Numbered from the stretch's first letter, positions 43,701-52,198 are shown. The stretch is 64,000 nt of DNA from Hoeflea sp. IMCC20628 (GCF_001011155.1 NZ_CP011480.1:1-64000); one strand, 5' to 3'. Program-made: numbers and translations. Notes: generated by a model not told the origin, from the letters alone.

Positions 43701-46235
43701 GATGTCGAGCTAGCGAGCAAGCTCGACCAGGTTCTGGAGCGCCGCGCCGTGCCGACGCAGTTCATGCCGGTCGACGCGATCAGCTATCCCGAAATTCCAC
43801 AAATCCCCCGGCCGGATGAGCTCATCTTCGACAACGAAATCGGCGGTTTCGATCCGGAAAACAGCGATTACGTCATCCATCTCGGCGCAGGGGAGAAAAC
43901 GCCGGCACCCTGGTGCAATGTAATCGCCAATGAGGCGTTCGGCACCATCGTCAGTGAAGCCGGACTCGGTTTCACCTGGGCTCTCAACAGCGGCGAAAAT
44001 CGGGTAACGCCATGGTCAAACGACCCAGTCAGCGACACGCCCGGAGAAGTCCTCTACCTGCGCGACGAACAGGATGGCGCGGTGTGGACGCCAACACCTG
44101 CGCCGCTGGGAAGCGACAGCGCCTGTCAGGTTCGCCACGGCGCGGGATGGACAGAATGGAGGCGCAACAGCCGCGGTCTCGAGCAGACCATTCGGACATT
44201 CGTACCGAATGATGATCCCGTGAAAATTGTCACCTTGAAACTGGTCAACCGCACCGGTGCCGTCCGGCGTATCACGGCGACATATTATGCAGAATGGCTG
44301 CTGGGTGCGATGGCGAGCCGCACCAAACCCTTCACCACCTGTGTATATGACACTGAAAGCCATGCCATCCTGGCCGAAAACGGATGGAACCCTGAATTTG
44401 CCGGTCGCGTCGCCTTTCTGACGGCCAGCCTGCCAGCGCACAGCGTCACCGGCAGCCGCAATGATTTTCTTGGCAGTGAGGGGGATGTCGCTGACCCCGC
44501 GGGATTGCGGCATTGGGATCTCGGCGGACGCTTTGCGCCGGGCGGCGATGCCTGCGCGGCCTATCAGGTGCATCTCGATATCGATCCAGGTGCGACCAGC
44601 GAAGTCACCTTCATACTGGGGCAGGGCGCGAGCTACGCCGAGACGCTCGCACTGGTGAAGAAGTGGCGTGTGCCAGCGCAGGCCACTCAGGCCTTGGCCG
44701 ATGTTGAAGCCCTTTGGGACAAGCGCCTCAACGCGGTAGAGGTCAAGACGCCTGATGCGGCGTTCGACCTGATGGTGAACCGCTGGCTGCTGTACCAGAC
44801 AATCGCTTCGCGGCTATTGGCACGCGCCGGGTTTTATCAGGCGGGCGGTGCTTTTGGCTATCGAGACCAGCTTCAGGATGTGCTCGCGGTACTGGTGAGT
44901 GAGCCAAAGCGGGCTCGCGCCCAGATCCTGCTTGCCGCTGCGCATCAGTTCGAGGATGGAGATGCCCAGCATTGGTGGCATCCGCCGTTGGGACGTGGCG
45001 TGCGCACGCGCTGCTCGGATGACTTCATCTGGCTCGCCTTCGTCACAGCCCGCTACATCGAGGTGACCGGTGACAACAAGATCCTGACCGAAGCTGTGCC
45101 GTTCCTCAAGGCGGAGCTGCTGAAAGAGGAGGAACAGGACCGTTATGCGCTTTTTGATGCCGGGGTGACGGCCACGCTGCTTGACCATTGCAAGCGCGCG
45201 CTCGACAGGATGAGGAGCACCGGTTCGCATGGATTGCCGCTTATTGGCACCGGTGACTGGAATGACGGCATGGACCGGGTTGGCGACGAGGGGCGCGGTG
45301 AAAGCGTTTGGCTGGCATGGTTCCAGATCGCAACGATCAAGCGCTTCGTGCCGATTCTGGAAGCACATGGCGACCAGCACCACGCGGCGGAGCTGAAAAC
45401 CTACGCCGAAAGCCTTGCAAAAGCCGTTGAGGCCAGCGCTTGGGACGGCAACTGGTATGTCCGGGCCTTTGATGATGAAGGCATGCCCTGGGGCTCGCAT
45501 GAGAACGACGAATGCCAGATCGACTCCATCGCGCAATCCTGGTCGGTTATCTCGGGTGCCGCACCGGAGGACCGGGCGCGGGCTGCAATGGCCTCGGCCA
45601 GGTCACGATTGGTGCATCAGGATATACGGCTGGTGCAGCTGCTTGATCCGCCGTTCCATGTCACCGCGCGCAATCCTGGCTATATTCGGGCCTATCCGCC
45701 TGGTATCCGCGAAAACGGCGGGCAATACACCCATTCGGCCGCGTGGTTCGGGCATGCCCTGGCCGGGCTCGGCGACGGCGATGGGGCCTGGCAGGTGTTC
45801 GATATCATCAACCCTGTTCGCCGCACCCGGAGCAACAGCGGCGCACTCCACTATGAGCGCGAGCCCTATGTGCTGCCGGGTGATGTTTATGGCCCGGGAC
45901 AAAATCTCGGGCTTGGTGGCTGGTCCTGGTACACAGGTGCGGCTGGCTGGACCTGGCAGCTCGGCGTCGAGGCCATCCTTGGTCTGCGGATCATGAACGG
46001 GCGCCTGGCGATTGAGCCGTGCCTGCCGCGTGACTGGGGAGGGTTTACGGCTACAATCCGCACCGGGAAGGGCAGCATCGAGGTGACGGTGGAAGACCCC
46101 GACAGGCTAGGTCACGGAGACCTGGAGCTTTCCGTTGATGGCCGATCACGCAAGACGCTAGCCCCGATCCCGTTCCCGGGCGCTGGCAAAACCCGGAAGG
46201 TCAGGGCAAGGTTGTGTCAGAGGAAACGGTTCTGA
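37785..46235 (+). CDS. ndvB: Cyclic beta-1,2-glucan synthase
   Basis: 2816 residues, normal length. N-terminal helical region, membrane helices near 320-370, a GT84 glycosyltransferase at about 385-600 with VITLDADTTL and QHRWTRGDWQ, then helices near 730-890. Next come the glucoamylase-like domain (about 1240-1490: GLRRGLTDDLVIAPYASALAL, GLYGFHDAIDYTPSR, GNYMAHHHGMT), two GH94-type beta-sandwiches and the GH94 (alpha/alpha)6 domain (about 2345-2770: AFGYRDQLQD, IGTGDWNDGMDRVG). The single inner-membrane protein initiates, elongates, trims and cyclises glucans used in osmoadaptation and host contact. The last codons and stop lie inside the end of the IS6 element. Confidence 0.95.
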   Translation: MIQEEPQSQPDPLVLEAHALAKSARYGPPPPMPLDLLQKIDALPDWLENLRRFCAEPKPDQARAADWLLDNDYQISRAIREVDHDMPAAFYNRLHVMADGGSALPRIFRIAYAILTATRFQLSVPSLVDFLVAYQKTVPLTTAELWALPSMLRIAGLEILANGFKTLDESLEPPFELSRFAAENLPLDPTGCISQAITAIIAVRGIEWRDVVDKTSMSEALLRSDPANVYARMDFETRDRYRQAVEMLSTGSGMDEIAIIEAALDLARAAPDDPRRFHVGYWLIDDGRPELERKLGFRVSIRERFRRLALRHAGKTYATTLAVFVALALVWPLLLIAGTGGGLLAQTGGLLLSLLPATLLSVTVLHWLITRIAQPRLLPMMDFRKKIPEDCPTCVVVPVIIKHAEEIADIVERLEIRYLSNRDPMLSFVLLSDYADAPTEHLPQDEDIRKALIDVIRTLNVRYADERGDSFFLLHRSRQYNPSENCWMGWERKRGKLEQFNAFLFDGNADAFECHEGEISRLQDTRFVITLDADTTLSPGSAAKLIGTLAHPLNQAVIDPHTGKVVSGYAIVQPRIEILPIKGPATLFCRLYAGDTAIDIYSRAVSDVYQDLFGTGIFVGKGIYDVAAFRKSLAGRVPENTVLSHDLFEGLYGRTALATNIVLYEEFPATYTEYSVRQHRWTRGDWQLLPWLGRKVPSADGQSVPNVLSSLDRWKIIDNLRRSLIPPALLLFFVAGWLLLPGSAWVWTALATLAPGTYLIGQLQSIVMGDPRRGFFDDLAFRFGERFGRWFLAIVFLVSNTLISLDAIGRTLWRLGVRRGRLLEWRSAAHARSLLGNGSLRLNTWRMMWPSTAVAALLAVDLAIYKASALPSAAPILVLWILAPEIAVWIGKPRKFRQETLHDRDRTFLRHIARRTWLFFETFAGPEDNWLPPDNFQETPKSEIAHRTSPTNIGLYLVSANAALDFGFVGSSDFAVRVRNAIATTERLESYRGHILNWFDTRSLTPLEPRYVSTVDSGNLAVSLIALRKGCHEAAEAPAVSKVVWDGLKSTFELLFESVRALPTSNLSAIDRCEAEIERELDRVSGLDTNSYTSLKLLADTHWPALERSVAECISASPDATDKRLGEVHAWLERTHHHIRALTREVETLLPWCAAAAETPQGMEKVGRDLLAVLSPLMPMTELAEHKQRAISLLEKADADETLSKVHRDWLEQAGVAIESGIGAQQALRADLLDLASRCEAIAYRMDFTFLYDPEARLFRIGYNVSTGQLDANHYDLLATEARIASYFAIAKHDVPIEHWFALGRPVTRLKNRPVVLSWNGSMFEYLMPPIFLPGQRDTLLGESELAAVAFQRAYSRERGVPWGISESAFATTDSAGNYQYRAFGVPGLGLRRGLTDDLVIAPYASALALCCWPGAAVKNMRHLQELGAVGLYGFHDAIDYTPSRVAEGRSFSIVGNYMAHHHGMTMAAIANALYGDIFVRRTLSGRRMQTVEQLLLERVPWDAPIEKGRLDEELLAAKKEHVVQALPSWVPSRRAMVPQMQMLGNGRMASWITASGAGGLMLADTSLTRWRPDATSDGFGYWIYIRDTQNGDFWSAGRLPTGVTSPDSTVIFHQHMIEFFQRTNGIAVRMEVSVSPADDADIREISVTNESGRPRVIEFTSYAEVVLAPPLDDERHPAFSKLFVESDYLGPQKGLLFTRRPRRPEMKPPVLLHTLVSDGPDIAITGHETDRARFIGRLGNQRRPAGLDAGLSGTVGSTLDPVMSLQTEVTLKPGETRRFAFVTVAGTARGEVLDIAQRHAMGTLEQVKRDAGRAMAREVDRLGIAPARLPELQVLASLLQTPHPNFRETPAEIDGNDARQPDLWQFGISGDHPILLLRITGETPSQLLELLVKAQNLWLRSAMRCDLVVLRSEPAGYEAPLRERIMAILRETGTYANLGAAGGIHLLSTAAMTPATLQRLAAAATVILNDDDVELASKLDQVLERRAVPTQFMPVDAISYPEIPQIPRPDELIFDNEIGGFDPENSDYVIHLGAGEKTPAPWCNVIANEAFGTIVSEAGLGFTWALNSGENRVTPWSNDPVSDTPGEVLYLRDEQDGAVWTPTPAPLGSDSACQVRHGAGWTEWRRNSRGLEQTIRTFVPNDDPVKIVTLKLVNRTGAVRRITATYYAEWLLGAMASRTKPFTTCVYDTESHAILAENGWNPEFAGRVAFLTASLPAHSVTGSRNDFLGSEGDVADPAGLRHWDLGGRFAPGGDACAAYQVHLDIDPGATSEVTFILGQGASYAETLALVKKWRVPAQATQALADVEALWDKRLNAVEVKTPDAAFDLMVNRWLLYQTIASRLLARAGFYQAGGAFGYRDQLQDVLAVLVSEPKRARAQILLAAAHQFEDGDAQHWWHPPLGRGVRTRCSDDFIWLAFVTARYIEVTGDNKILTEAVPFLKAELLKEEEQDRYALFDAGVTATLLDHCKRALDRMRSTGSHGLPLIGTGDWNDGMDRVGDEGRGESVWLAWFQIATIKRFVPILEAHGDQHHAAELKTYAESLAKAVEASAWDGNWYVRAFDDEGMPWGSHENDECQIDSIAQSWSVISGAAPEDRARAAMASARSRLVHQDIRLVQLLDPPFHVTARNPGYIRAYPPGIRENGGQYTHSAAWFGHALAGLGDGDGAWQVFDIINPVRRTRSNSGALHYEREPYVLPGDVYGPGQNLGLGGWSWYTGAAGWTWQLGVEAILGLRIMNGRLAIEPCLPRDWGGFTATIRTGKGSIEVTVEDPDRLGHGDLELSVDGRSRKTLAPIPFPGAGKTRKVRARLCQRKRF

Positions 46236-47051
46236 TGTCGCAAACTCTTCGCTAACCGGCGACCGATAATGATCTCTCGATATTTTCGGGAGCTTTCCAT
46301 GTTCAAAGGTCGCCATTTCGACCGATCGGTAATATTGCTGTGCGTACGCTGGTACCTCTCTTACAATCTCAGCCTGCGTGATCTCGAAGAGATGATGGCC
46401 GAACGCGGCCTGAGCGTCGATCATTCGACAGTGCACCGCTGGGCCGTACACTTCTCGCCCCAGTTGCTGAAGTGTTTTCAGCAGCGCAAGCGCGCCGTCA
46501 CTGGCAGGTGGCACCTTGACGAGACCTATATCAAGGTGCGCGGGCAGTGGATGTATCTTTACCGTGCCATCGACAGTGTTGGTGACACGGTCGAGTTCTT
46601 CTTCAGCGAACACCGTGACCTGTCGGCTGCAAAGCGCTTCCTTCGAAAGGCAATTGCGCGCCATGGTCGCCCGGATCGCATCATCATCGATGGCAGCCAG
46701 ACAAATCACGAGGCAATTGTTTCCTGCGATCTTGAAGACCGCCTCCGCGACAGGACGCGACGCTCCCTGAAACAAATTCGCATATGCAAGAGCAAGTATC
46801 TCAATAACCGGATAGAGCAGGACCATCGGCGCATCAAGCGCCGGGTCCGCTCAATGCTCGGCTTCAAGTCGATAGCGAGCGCCCGGATCATACTCGACGG
46901 CATCGAAATGATCCATATGATGCGTAAGCGGCAGGCGAGGTTTGCCTATTTTCCGCGTCCCTCAATCGCCGAGCAATTCGAGATATTGGCAGCTTGATCG
47001 TCAGCACGGAAGCGTCCCATCGCGGCCAGGATTACGGTTTGCGACAGAACC
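46228..47051 (+). mobile_element. IS6-family insertion sequence, complete
   Basis: 824 bp. The left end GGTTCTGATGTCGCAAAC and the right end (read inward on the minus strand) GGTTCTGTCGCAAACC are inverted, except that the left end has 2-3 extra bases. It carries one intact transposase. The flanks (GAGGAAAC; TGTGAGGA) are not a clean 8-bp duplication, so the insertion is old or rearranged. Confidence 0.82.
46269..46997 (+). CDS. IS6-family transposase (IS26-like)
   Basis: 242 residues (alternative ATG at 46299, behind GGGAG). Helix-turn-helix LSLRDLEEMMAERGLSVDHSTVHRW, then the DDE triad: GRWHLDETYIKVRG, DRIIIDGSQTNHEAI and YLNNRIEQDHRRIKRRV. Complete, and probably able to form cointegrates. 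Confidence 0.92.
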   Translation: MISRYFRELSMFKGRHFDRSVILLCVRWYLSYNLSLRDLEEMMAERGLSVDHSTVHRWAVHFSPQLLKCFQQRKRAVTGRWHLDETYIKVRGQWMYLYRAIDSVGDTVEFFFSEHRDLSAAKRFLRKAIARHGRPDRIIIDGSQTNHEAIVSCDLEDRLRDRTRRSLKQIRICKSKYLNNRIEQDHRRIKRRVRSMLGFKSIASARIILDGIEMIHMMRKRQARFAYFPRPSIAEQFEILAA

Positions 47052-47097
47052 TGTGAGGAAGCCTTGTCTTTGAGTGACGGGCATATGTATCCAATTC

Positions 47098-47126
47098 TTG
47101 ACTTTTGCGTCACGTACTTTGATTAA
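47098..47126 (+). promoter_or_regulatory. Candidate promoter of the TRAP permease genes
   Basis: TTGACT at 47098-47103, a 17-nt spacer and GATTAA at 47121-47126, 38 bp before the dctQ start. The -10 is weak. It lies between the IS6 right end and dctQ, outside the IS. Confidence 0.35.
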
Positions 47127-47164
47127 AGTCCAGACAACAATAATGATTAGAAAAGGGGCAAAAG

Positions 47165-47743
47165 GTGCGTCATCTAGCTGGGGTTGCCTCATTGATATGC
47201 GCGGTCAATTTGTTCATCGGGCGAACTTTCGCCTGGCTGTCACTGGCTATCGTCGTCGTCTGCTTCACCGTTGTCGTTCAACGTTATTTGTTCTCGGTCA
47301 GCTATCTCTGGATGCAGGATCTTTATATTTGGCTGAACGGCGCGATGTTTACCGCAGTGGCAGGGTTTGCCCTGCTTCGCGACGATCATGTCCGGGTTGA
47401 TATCTTCTACCGTCCGGCACGTGCGCGAACACGGGCGCTGGCCGATCTGATCGGCGTGTTTCTCTTTCTGCTGCCCTTTACCTGGGTGGTTTACCAGTAC
47501 TCGATGCCGTTTGTGGTTCGGGCCTGGAGCTATCGTGAGGCATCGGCGAATGTTGGCGGAATGCCCGGCCTTTTCATTCTCAAGACCTTCATCATCGCCT
47601 TTGCGGCACTGATCGCGCTTCAGGGATTGGCCATGGCCATCCGCTCGATCCTCGTTCTTTCGGGCAATGAGCAACTGGTGCCCACTTCAATCCAATACAA
47701 GTCTGACCAGCGGCTGACTGATCTGGCCAAGGGAGACGCCTGA
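47165..47743 (+). CDS. dctQ: TRAP transporter small permease (DctQ)
   Basis: 192 residues from the GTG at 47165, behind AAAAGGGG. Four membrane helices; the typical LWMQDLYIWLNGAMFTAVAGFALLRDDHVRVDIFY marks the DctQ family of the 2-oxoacid/TakQ type. It joins DctM to form the sodium-driven membrane part. The stop overlaps the dctM start by one base. Confidence 0.9.
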   Translation: MRHLAGVASLICAVNLFIGRTFAWLSLAIVVVCFTVVVQRYLFSVSYLWMQDLYIWLNGAMFTAVAGFALLRDDHVRVDIFYRPARARTRALADLIGVFLFLLPFTWVVYQYSMPFVVRAWSYREASANVGGMPGLFILKTFIIAFAALIALQGLAMAIRSILVLSGNEQLVPTSIQYKSDQRLTDLAKGDA

Positions 47744-49134
47744 TGGATCCGGTGATGATGGGCGAAATCCTCGCTGCACTGATGTTTTTTGGCGTGATCG
47801 GATTCCTGCTGATCGGCTTTCCTGTTGCCTTCACTCTGGCCGGTGTCTCGCTGTTGTTCGGCGGCGTCGGCATGGCCCTTGGTGTCTTTGATCCTTCCAA
47901 TTTCGGATCCCTCCCCAACCGCTATATCGGCTTCATGACAAATGAGGTTCTGGTGGCCGTGCCGCTGTTTATCTTCATGGGGGTGATGCTGGAACGAAGC
48001 CAGATTGCAGAACAGCTTTTGCTGACCATGAGCAAACTTTTCGGCAACCTTCGCGGCGGGCTCGGATTTTCGGTGATCATTGTCGGTGCGATGCTCGCCG
48101 CCTCCACCGGCGTGGTCGGCGCGACAGTGGTGACCATGGGTTTGATCTCGCTGCCGGCAATGCTGCGCGCCGGCTACGATCCGAAGTTGGCCACCGGCGT
48201 GATCTGCGCCAGCGGCACGTTGGGCCAGATCATCCCGCCGTCAACCGTGCTGATCTTCATGGGCGACATGCTCTCGGGCATCAACAGCCAGGTGCAGATG
48301 GCCAAGGGCAATTTCGCCCCGGTTCCGGTTTCGGTCGGCGATCTGTTCGCCGGGGCGCTGCTGCCCGGGATGCTGCTTGTTTCGCTTTACCTGCTCTGGG
48401 TCATTTTCAAGGCGGTCACCGATCCTGCCTCCTGCCCGGCCACACCGGTGCCGCCGGAAGAACGCGCTGACCTGTTCAAAGAGGTTCTCGTGGCACTGGT
48501 TCCGCCGCTGCTGCTGATCCTTGCCGTTCTGGGGTCAATCCTGGGGGGAATTGCCACCCCGACCGAGGCTGCCTCTGTCGGGGCTGTCGGGGCGATGGTT
48601 CTGGCAGCCTTACGCTGGCGTCTGTCCTTTTCCATCCTCAAGGAAACGGTTGTTACCACTGCGACCATCACCAGCATGGTCTTTGTCATCCTGCTCGGAG
48701 CGTCGGTCTTCTCGGTGGTGTTCCGGATGATGGGCGGCGACAATCTGGTTCATGAATTCCTGACCAATCTGCCCGGCGGGCCCATGGCTGCGGTTGCCAT
48801 GGTGATGCTGATCATGTTCTTTCTGGGCTTCATCCTGGACACCTTCGAGATCATCTTCATCGTCATTCCGATCACCGCTCCGGTGCTACTGGCGCTGGAT
48901 GTCGATCCGGTCTGGCTGGGCGTTATGGTCGGTGTGAACCTGCAGACATCGTTCCTGACACCTCCGTTCGGCTTTGCCCTGTTTTACCTGCGCGGGGTGG
49001 CGCCTGCCGGTCTGCCCACCAGTGCAATCTACCGCGGTGTCGTGCCTTTCGTGGTGTTGCAGATCGTGGCGATTGCCATCCTGTTCATCTTCCCCGAAAT
49101 CGTCACCTGGTTGCCCCGTCTGGTGGCGGGGTAG
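47743..49134 (+). CDS. dctM: TRAP transporter large permease (DctM)
   Basis: 463 residues with about twelve membrane helices. Family signatures: IGFPVAFTLAGVSLLFGG, FIFMGVMLERSQIAEQLL, GTLGQIIPPSTVLIFMGDML, GGIATPTEAASVGAVGA. It carries substrate in with Na+ when the periplasmic binding protein docks. The partner binding protein is encoded convergently at 49509-50603. Confidence 0.92.
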   Translation: MDPVMMGEILAALMFFGVIGFLLIGFPVAFTLAGVSLLFGGVGMALGVFDPSNFGSLPNRYIGFMTNEVLVAVPLFIFMGVMLERSQIAEQLLLTMSKLFGNLRGGLGFSVIIVGAMLAASTGVVGATVVTMGLISLPAMLRAGYDPKLATGVICASGTLGQIIPPSTVLIFMGDMLSGINSQVQMAKGNFAPVPVSVGDLFAGALLPGMLLVSLYLLWVIFKAVTDPASCPATPVPPEERADLFKEVLVALVPPLLLILAVLGSILGGIATPTEAASVGAVGAMVLAALRWRLSFSILKETVVTTATITSMVFVILLGASVFSVVFRMMGGDNLVHEFLTNLPGGPMAAVAMVMLIMFFLGFILDTFEIIFIVIPITAPVLLALDVDPVWLGVMVGVNLQTSFLTPPFGFALFYLRGVAPAGLPTSAIYRGVVPFVVLQIVAIAILFIFPEIVTWLPRLVAG

Positions 49135-49460
49135 AGCCGTTCAGCTTTTAAATGGAAGCCGTTTGACGGAAGGGGTTTTTCGCGTCAGCTAGGAAAACAC
49201 CGCAGCCACGATGCAGCGCATCGTGCGAGGATTGTGACGACGCTGGCGCGGAAAAGACATCCAGGCGAGGCAGTGAGATATTCCGGTGATCGCAGCGACA
49301 GGCCAAGAGGTAATCGTGTGAGCTTGCTCTTTCGCACTCTGGACTGTGTCGCGCACGGCTAAACAGCACTCACGCCGCCTCGCCGCATGCTCCTTGCCAG
49401 ATCAAGAAATCCCGGCGCTCAAACGATTCCATTTCAAGGTGAACGGCTCTCAGCAACGAA
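49135..49460. other. Gap between convergent TRAP genes
   Basis: About 325 bp with no gene or clear repeat seen. The shared terminator lies at its right end (49461-49488). Confidence 0.4.
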
Positions 49461-49488
49461 AAAGGCCCGGCGTTTCCACCGGGCCTTT
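49461..49488 (-). terminator. Rho-independent terminator of dctP
   Basis: AAAGGCCCGG (49461-49470) pairs perfectly with CCGGGCCTTT (49479-49488) around an 8-nt loop. On the minus strand the stem runs into TTTTTCG, right after the dctP stop. Confidence 0.85.
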
Positions 49489-49508
49489 CATCTCGATTGA
49501 ATGCGGTT

Positions 49509-50603
49509 TTAGTACTTGAGGTACTTTTCGCGTGCCGCCACATAAGGCGAATCGATCTTCTCGGTGCGGGTGCGCACAAGGTTCAGCGCCTCGATGAAGC
49601 TCTCGGTGGTCTTCTTGACCAGCGGGTCAGAGCTGTTGCGCAGTTCCTCAACCACTTCGATCGACGCCTTGGCGCCGGCTTCCATGATATCGTCCGGGAA
49701 GTTGCGAACGATCACGCCGTGATCCTCGACCAGCGTCTTGAGTGCGCGCGGATCGTTGGCGATGAAGTCGGCAGAGACCTGGTCATATTCCGCTTGGGAT
49801 ATGTCACGGATGATCGCCTGCAGATCGGCCGGCAGCTCCTGATACTTCTTCTTGTCCACAACCAGTTCGGTCGCCAGACCCGATTCCACGAAGGACGGCA
49901 TGTAGTAGTTCTTGGCGACCTGGTAGAAGCCGAGTGCGAGATCGTTGTAGGGGCCGACAAATTCAGCAGCATCAAGCGTGCCGGACTGCAGCGCCTGGAA
50001 AATCTCGCCAGCGGCCATGTTGGTGACCGTTGCGCCCAGTTTCTCCCAGACCTGACCGCCCAGACCCGGTGTGCGGAAACGAATGCCCTTGACGTCCTCG
50101 AGGCTTTTCAACTCGTCGCGGAACCAGCCGCCGGTCTGCGTGCCGGTGTTGCCGGACAGGAAGCCTTGCACGCCGAACTGGTCATAGATCTCGTCCCAGA
50201 TTTCCTGACCGCCCATATAGCGGACCCAGGCCGTCAATTCAGGCGTGGTCATGCCATAGGGAACGCCGGTGAAAAAAGACAGCGCAGGCGACTTGTTCTG
50301 CCAGTAATAGGCTGCGCCATGGCTCATTTCGGCGGTGCCGTCGATCACCGCATCCAGCGACTGAAGCGGCGGAACCAGTTCGCCTGCGGAGTAGACCTGA
50401 ATGGTCAGGCGGCCGCCTGATGCAGCCGTGATGCGGTCTGCCAGCCGCTGTGCGCCAACTCCGAGGCCGGGGAAATTTTTTGGCCAGGTTGTCACCATAC
50501 GCCAGGTGATGTTGCCTTGCGCAATTGCAGGCGTAGCGAGGCCCGTGGCAACAGCGCCCGCCCCCACGATCCCTGCATTGCGAATAAATGAACGACGATC
50601 CAT
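49509..50603 (-). CDS. dctP: TRAP transporter substrate-binding protein (DctP, TakP-like)
   Basis: 364 residues from the ATG at 50603. The twin-arginine-like signal MDRRSFIRNAGIVGAGAVATGLATPAIA predicts Tat export. The mature part, WRMVTTWPKNFPGLGVGAQRLADRI, GTAEMSHGAAYYWQNKSP, GIRFRTPGLGGQVWEKLG and LDAAEFVGPYNDLALGF, follows TakP of Rhodobacter, which binds pyruvate and other 2-oxoacids with Na+. It is convergent with dctQM instead of leading them, so it has its own promoter. Confidence 0.9.
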   Translation of the reverse strand: MDRRSFIRNAGIVGAGAVATGLATPAIAQGNITWRMVTTWPKNFPGLGVGAQRLADRITAASGGRLTIQVYSAGELVPPLQSLDAVIDGTAEMSHGAAYYWQNKSPALSFFTGVPYGMTTPELTAWVRYMGGQEIWDEIYDQFGVQGFLSGNTGTQTGGWFRDELKSLEDVKGIRFRTPGLGGQVWEKLGATVTNMAAGEIFQALQSGTLDAAEFVGPYNDLALGFYQVAKNYYMPSFVESGLATELVVDKKKYQELPADLQAIIRDISQAEYDQVSADFIANDPRALKTLVEDHGVIVRNFPDDIMEAGAKASIEVVEELRNSSDPLVKKTTESFIEALNLVRTRTEKIDSPYVAAREKYLKY

Positions 50604-50782
50604 TAGGTTTCCTCCAAAATCGAAAAGGCTCGCGAATAGAGTGCCTGACAATCAGAAGCCGAGCCTCATTACAATCATAATCTGCCGTTTGGGGAAATGT
50701 CTATGCCGCAAAATGATATGTGTCGTATGACTAAACCACACTGAGAGAGGACCCTGTATCAAACTCGGTCCGGAAGAATTAT

Positions 50783-52198
50783 TCAGTTTGAGATCGACAG
50801 AAAGCCGCACGGATCCTGGGAGCGTAGGGCATCAAGGGCTCGCAAATAGGCACCGACGCCAGCTCCACTGTAGCGATAGATCGCGTATTTGGGATCACCT
50901 ACCAAGAAGAGCGCACCAGCCCGTATCTGGAAGCGGGTCCAGTCGCTGTCGTCATCTGTAGGATCGCCGCAAAGTCTCCAGAAGATCTCGGTCTGAAGTG
51001 GATCGGCGTCTTGGAAATCATCAACCAGCACATGGGCAAACCTCTTTCCCAGCGCACGTCGAACATCGTCGTTATCGCGCAGCAGGTTACGCGCGGCAAA
51101 GACCAGGTCGTCGAAGTCAAGCAGCGCGTTTGCTCGTTTGTGGTCACGATAGCGCTCAAGGATTGGATGCATAAGCTCAAACAGGGCTGACAGAACTTGG
51201 TTGGTTGCAGCCCGAAGAACAGATTCCCAAGCCTCGCAACACGCCCGGTAATGCCCATGGGCTGCATCGTTGAGTCTCTCACCATCAGCCCTCGAGAGAC
51301 CCGCAAGCTTCGCTGCGGCAGCCCATTTGTTTTTCTTTCGGTACGAGGCGAAGGCACCCGTCTTGGTGCGGAGGTCCGTGTGCGGACGCAAGACCAGAAG
51401 CCCAACAAGACCCGAGGGTGTCGCGGGATCAGGTTCAGCCGCCAGCGCGGACACCATTTCGACCAGCCGTGCGGCAATGTCTTTTGTCTCCGGTTCGCAG
51501 GCAGCCGCCCCGGTTACGAAAGCTGCGAAATGCGCTGTAGCATTGTGGAAATCCATCAGATGGCTATCGAGGGGCAGCACCGCCGGGGCTGTAACAGTGC
51601 GGCGACGGCTGAGGTTTTCTGCAATCTTTTGAATGAGAGCCAAAGTTTTGGCGGGGCTTTGCAGAACCAACGCAGCGAGGATGCCGTCCTGATCGTCACG
51701 TAAGCGCTCGCGCAGCCAGCTGTTGGCGATCCTAAGAAAGGTAAGATCGGCCTGCTCGCGGTCCAACAAACGTGCGTCGGGGTCGATAGCGGTCTCTGCT
51801 AGATAGGGCATAATCAGCCGTTGGCAGAAGCCATCGATGGTAGAGCATGTGATTTCGTCGATTGCTTCGTTGGCAGCGGCAAGATTTTCGCTGTGCACCT
51901 GCGAAAGACCAACGGGCAAAGCCACGCTCAAATCGGTTGCAGTATTGCGGGCAGTGAGGTCAGCGACAAATTCACGGACACGTGCAAGAAGTTCGCTCGC
52001 AGCCGCCTCGGTGAAGGTGACGGCTGCGATGGATCGTGGTGGAACGCCTTCGGCAAACATGAAAGCGATGCGTCTCGCCATGACGTCGGGCTTGCCCGAT
52101 CCGGCATCAGCCTCGACCAGATTTAACCAATCGTAGAGGCTGATCGCGTCGCGGCGGGCACCATCATCCTTGAGAACTTTGGACACGTTGCTTATCAT
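50783..52198 (-). pseudogene. UvrD/RecB-like helicase N-terminal half with decayed motifs
   Basis: 471 residues from the ATG at 52198 (an upstream start at 52249 is possible). The family body is clear (VPPRSIAAVTFTEAAASELLARVREF, FAARNLLRDNDDVRRALGKRF), but the motifs are altered. Walker A reads AGSGKP in place of GKT/S, Walker B reads VDDFQD in place of DEFQD, and motif III reads GDPKYAIYR in place of GDPKQAIYR. It stops at LSISN, where intact relatives continue for several hundred residues with motifs IV-VI. ATP-driven helicase activity is unlikely. The frame is still open for 470 codons, so decay is recent or a regulatory role is kept. Confidence 0.8.

Noticed and set aside
46220-47059. 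8-bp target duplication of the IS6 element
   Set aside because: GAGGAAAC on the left and TGTGAGGA on the right share GAGGA out of register only, so no true duplication is claimed.
49497-50420. 307-codon plus-strand frame
   Set aside because: It is the antisense shadow of dctP, which has a clear Tat signal and family match.
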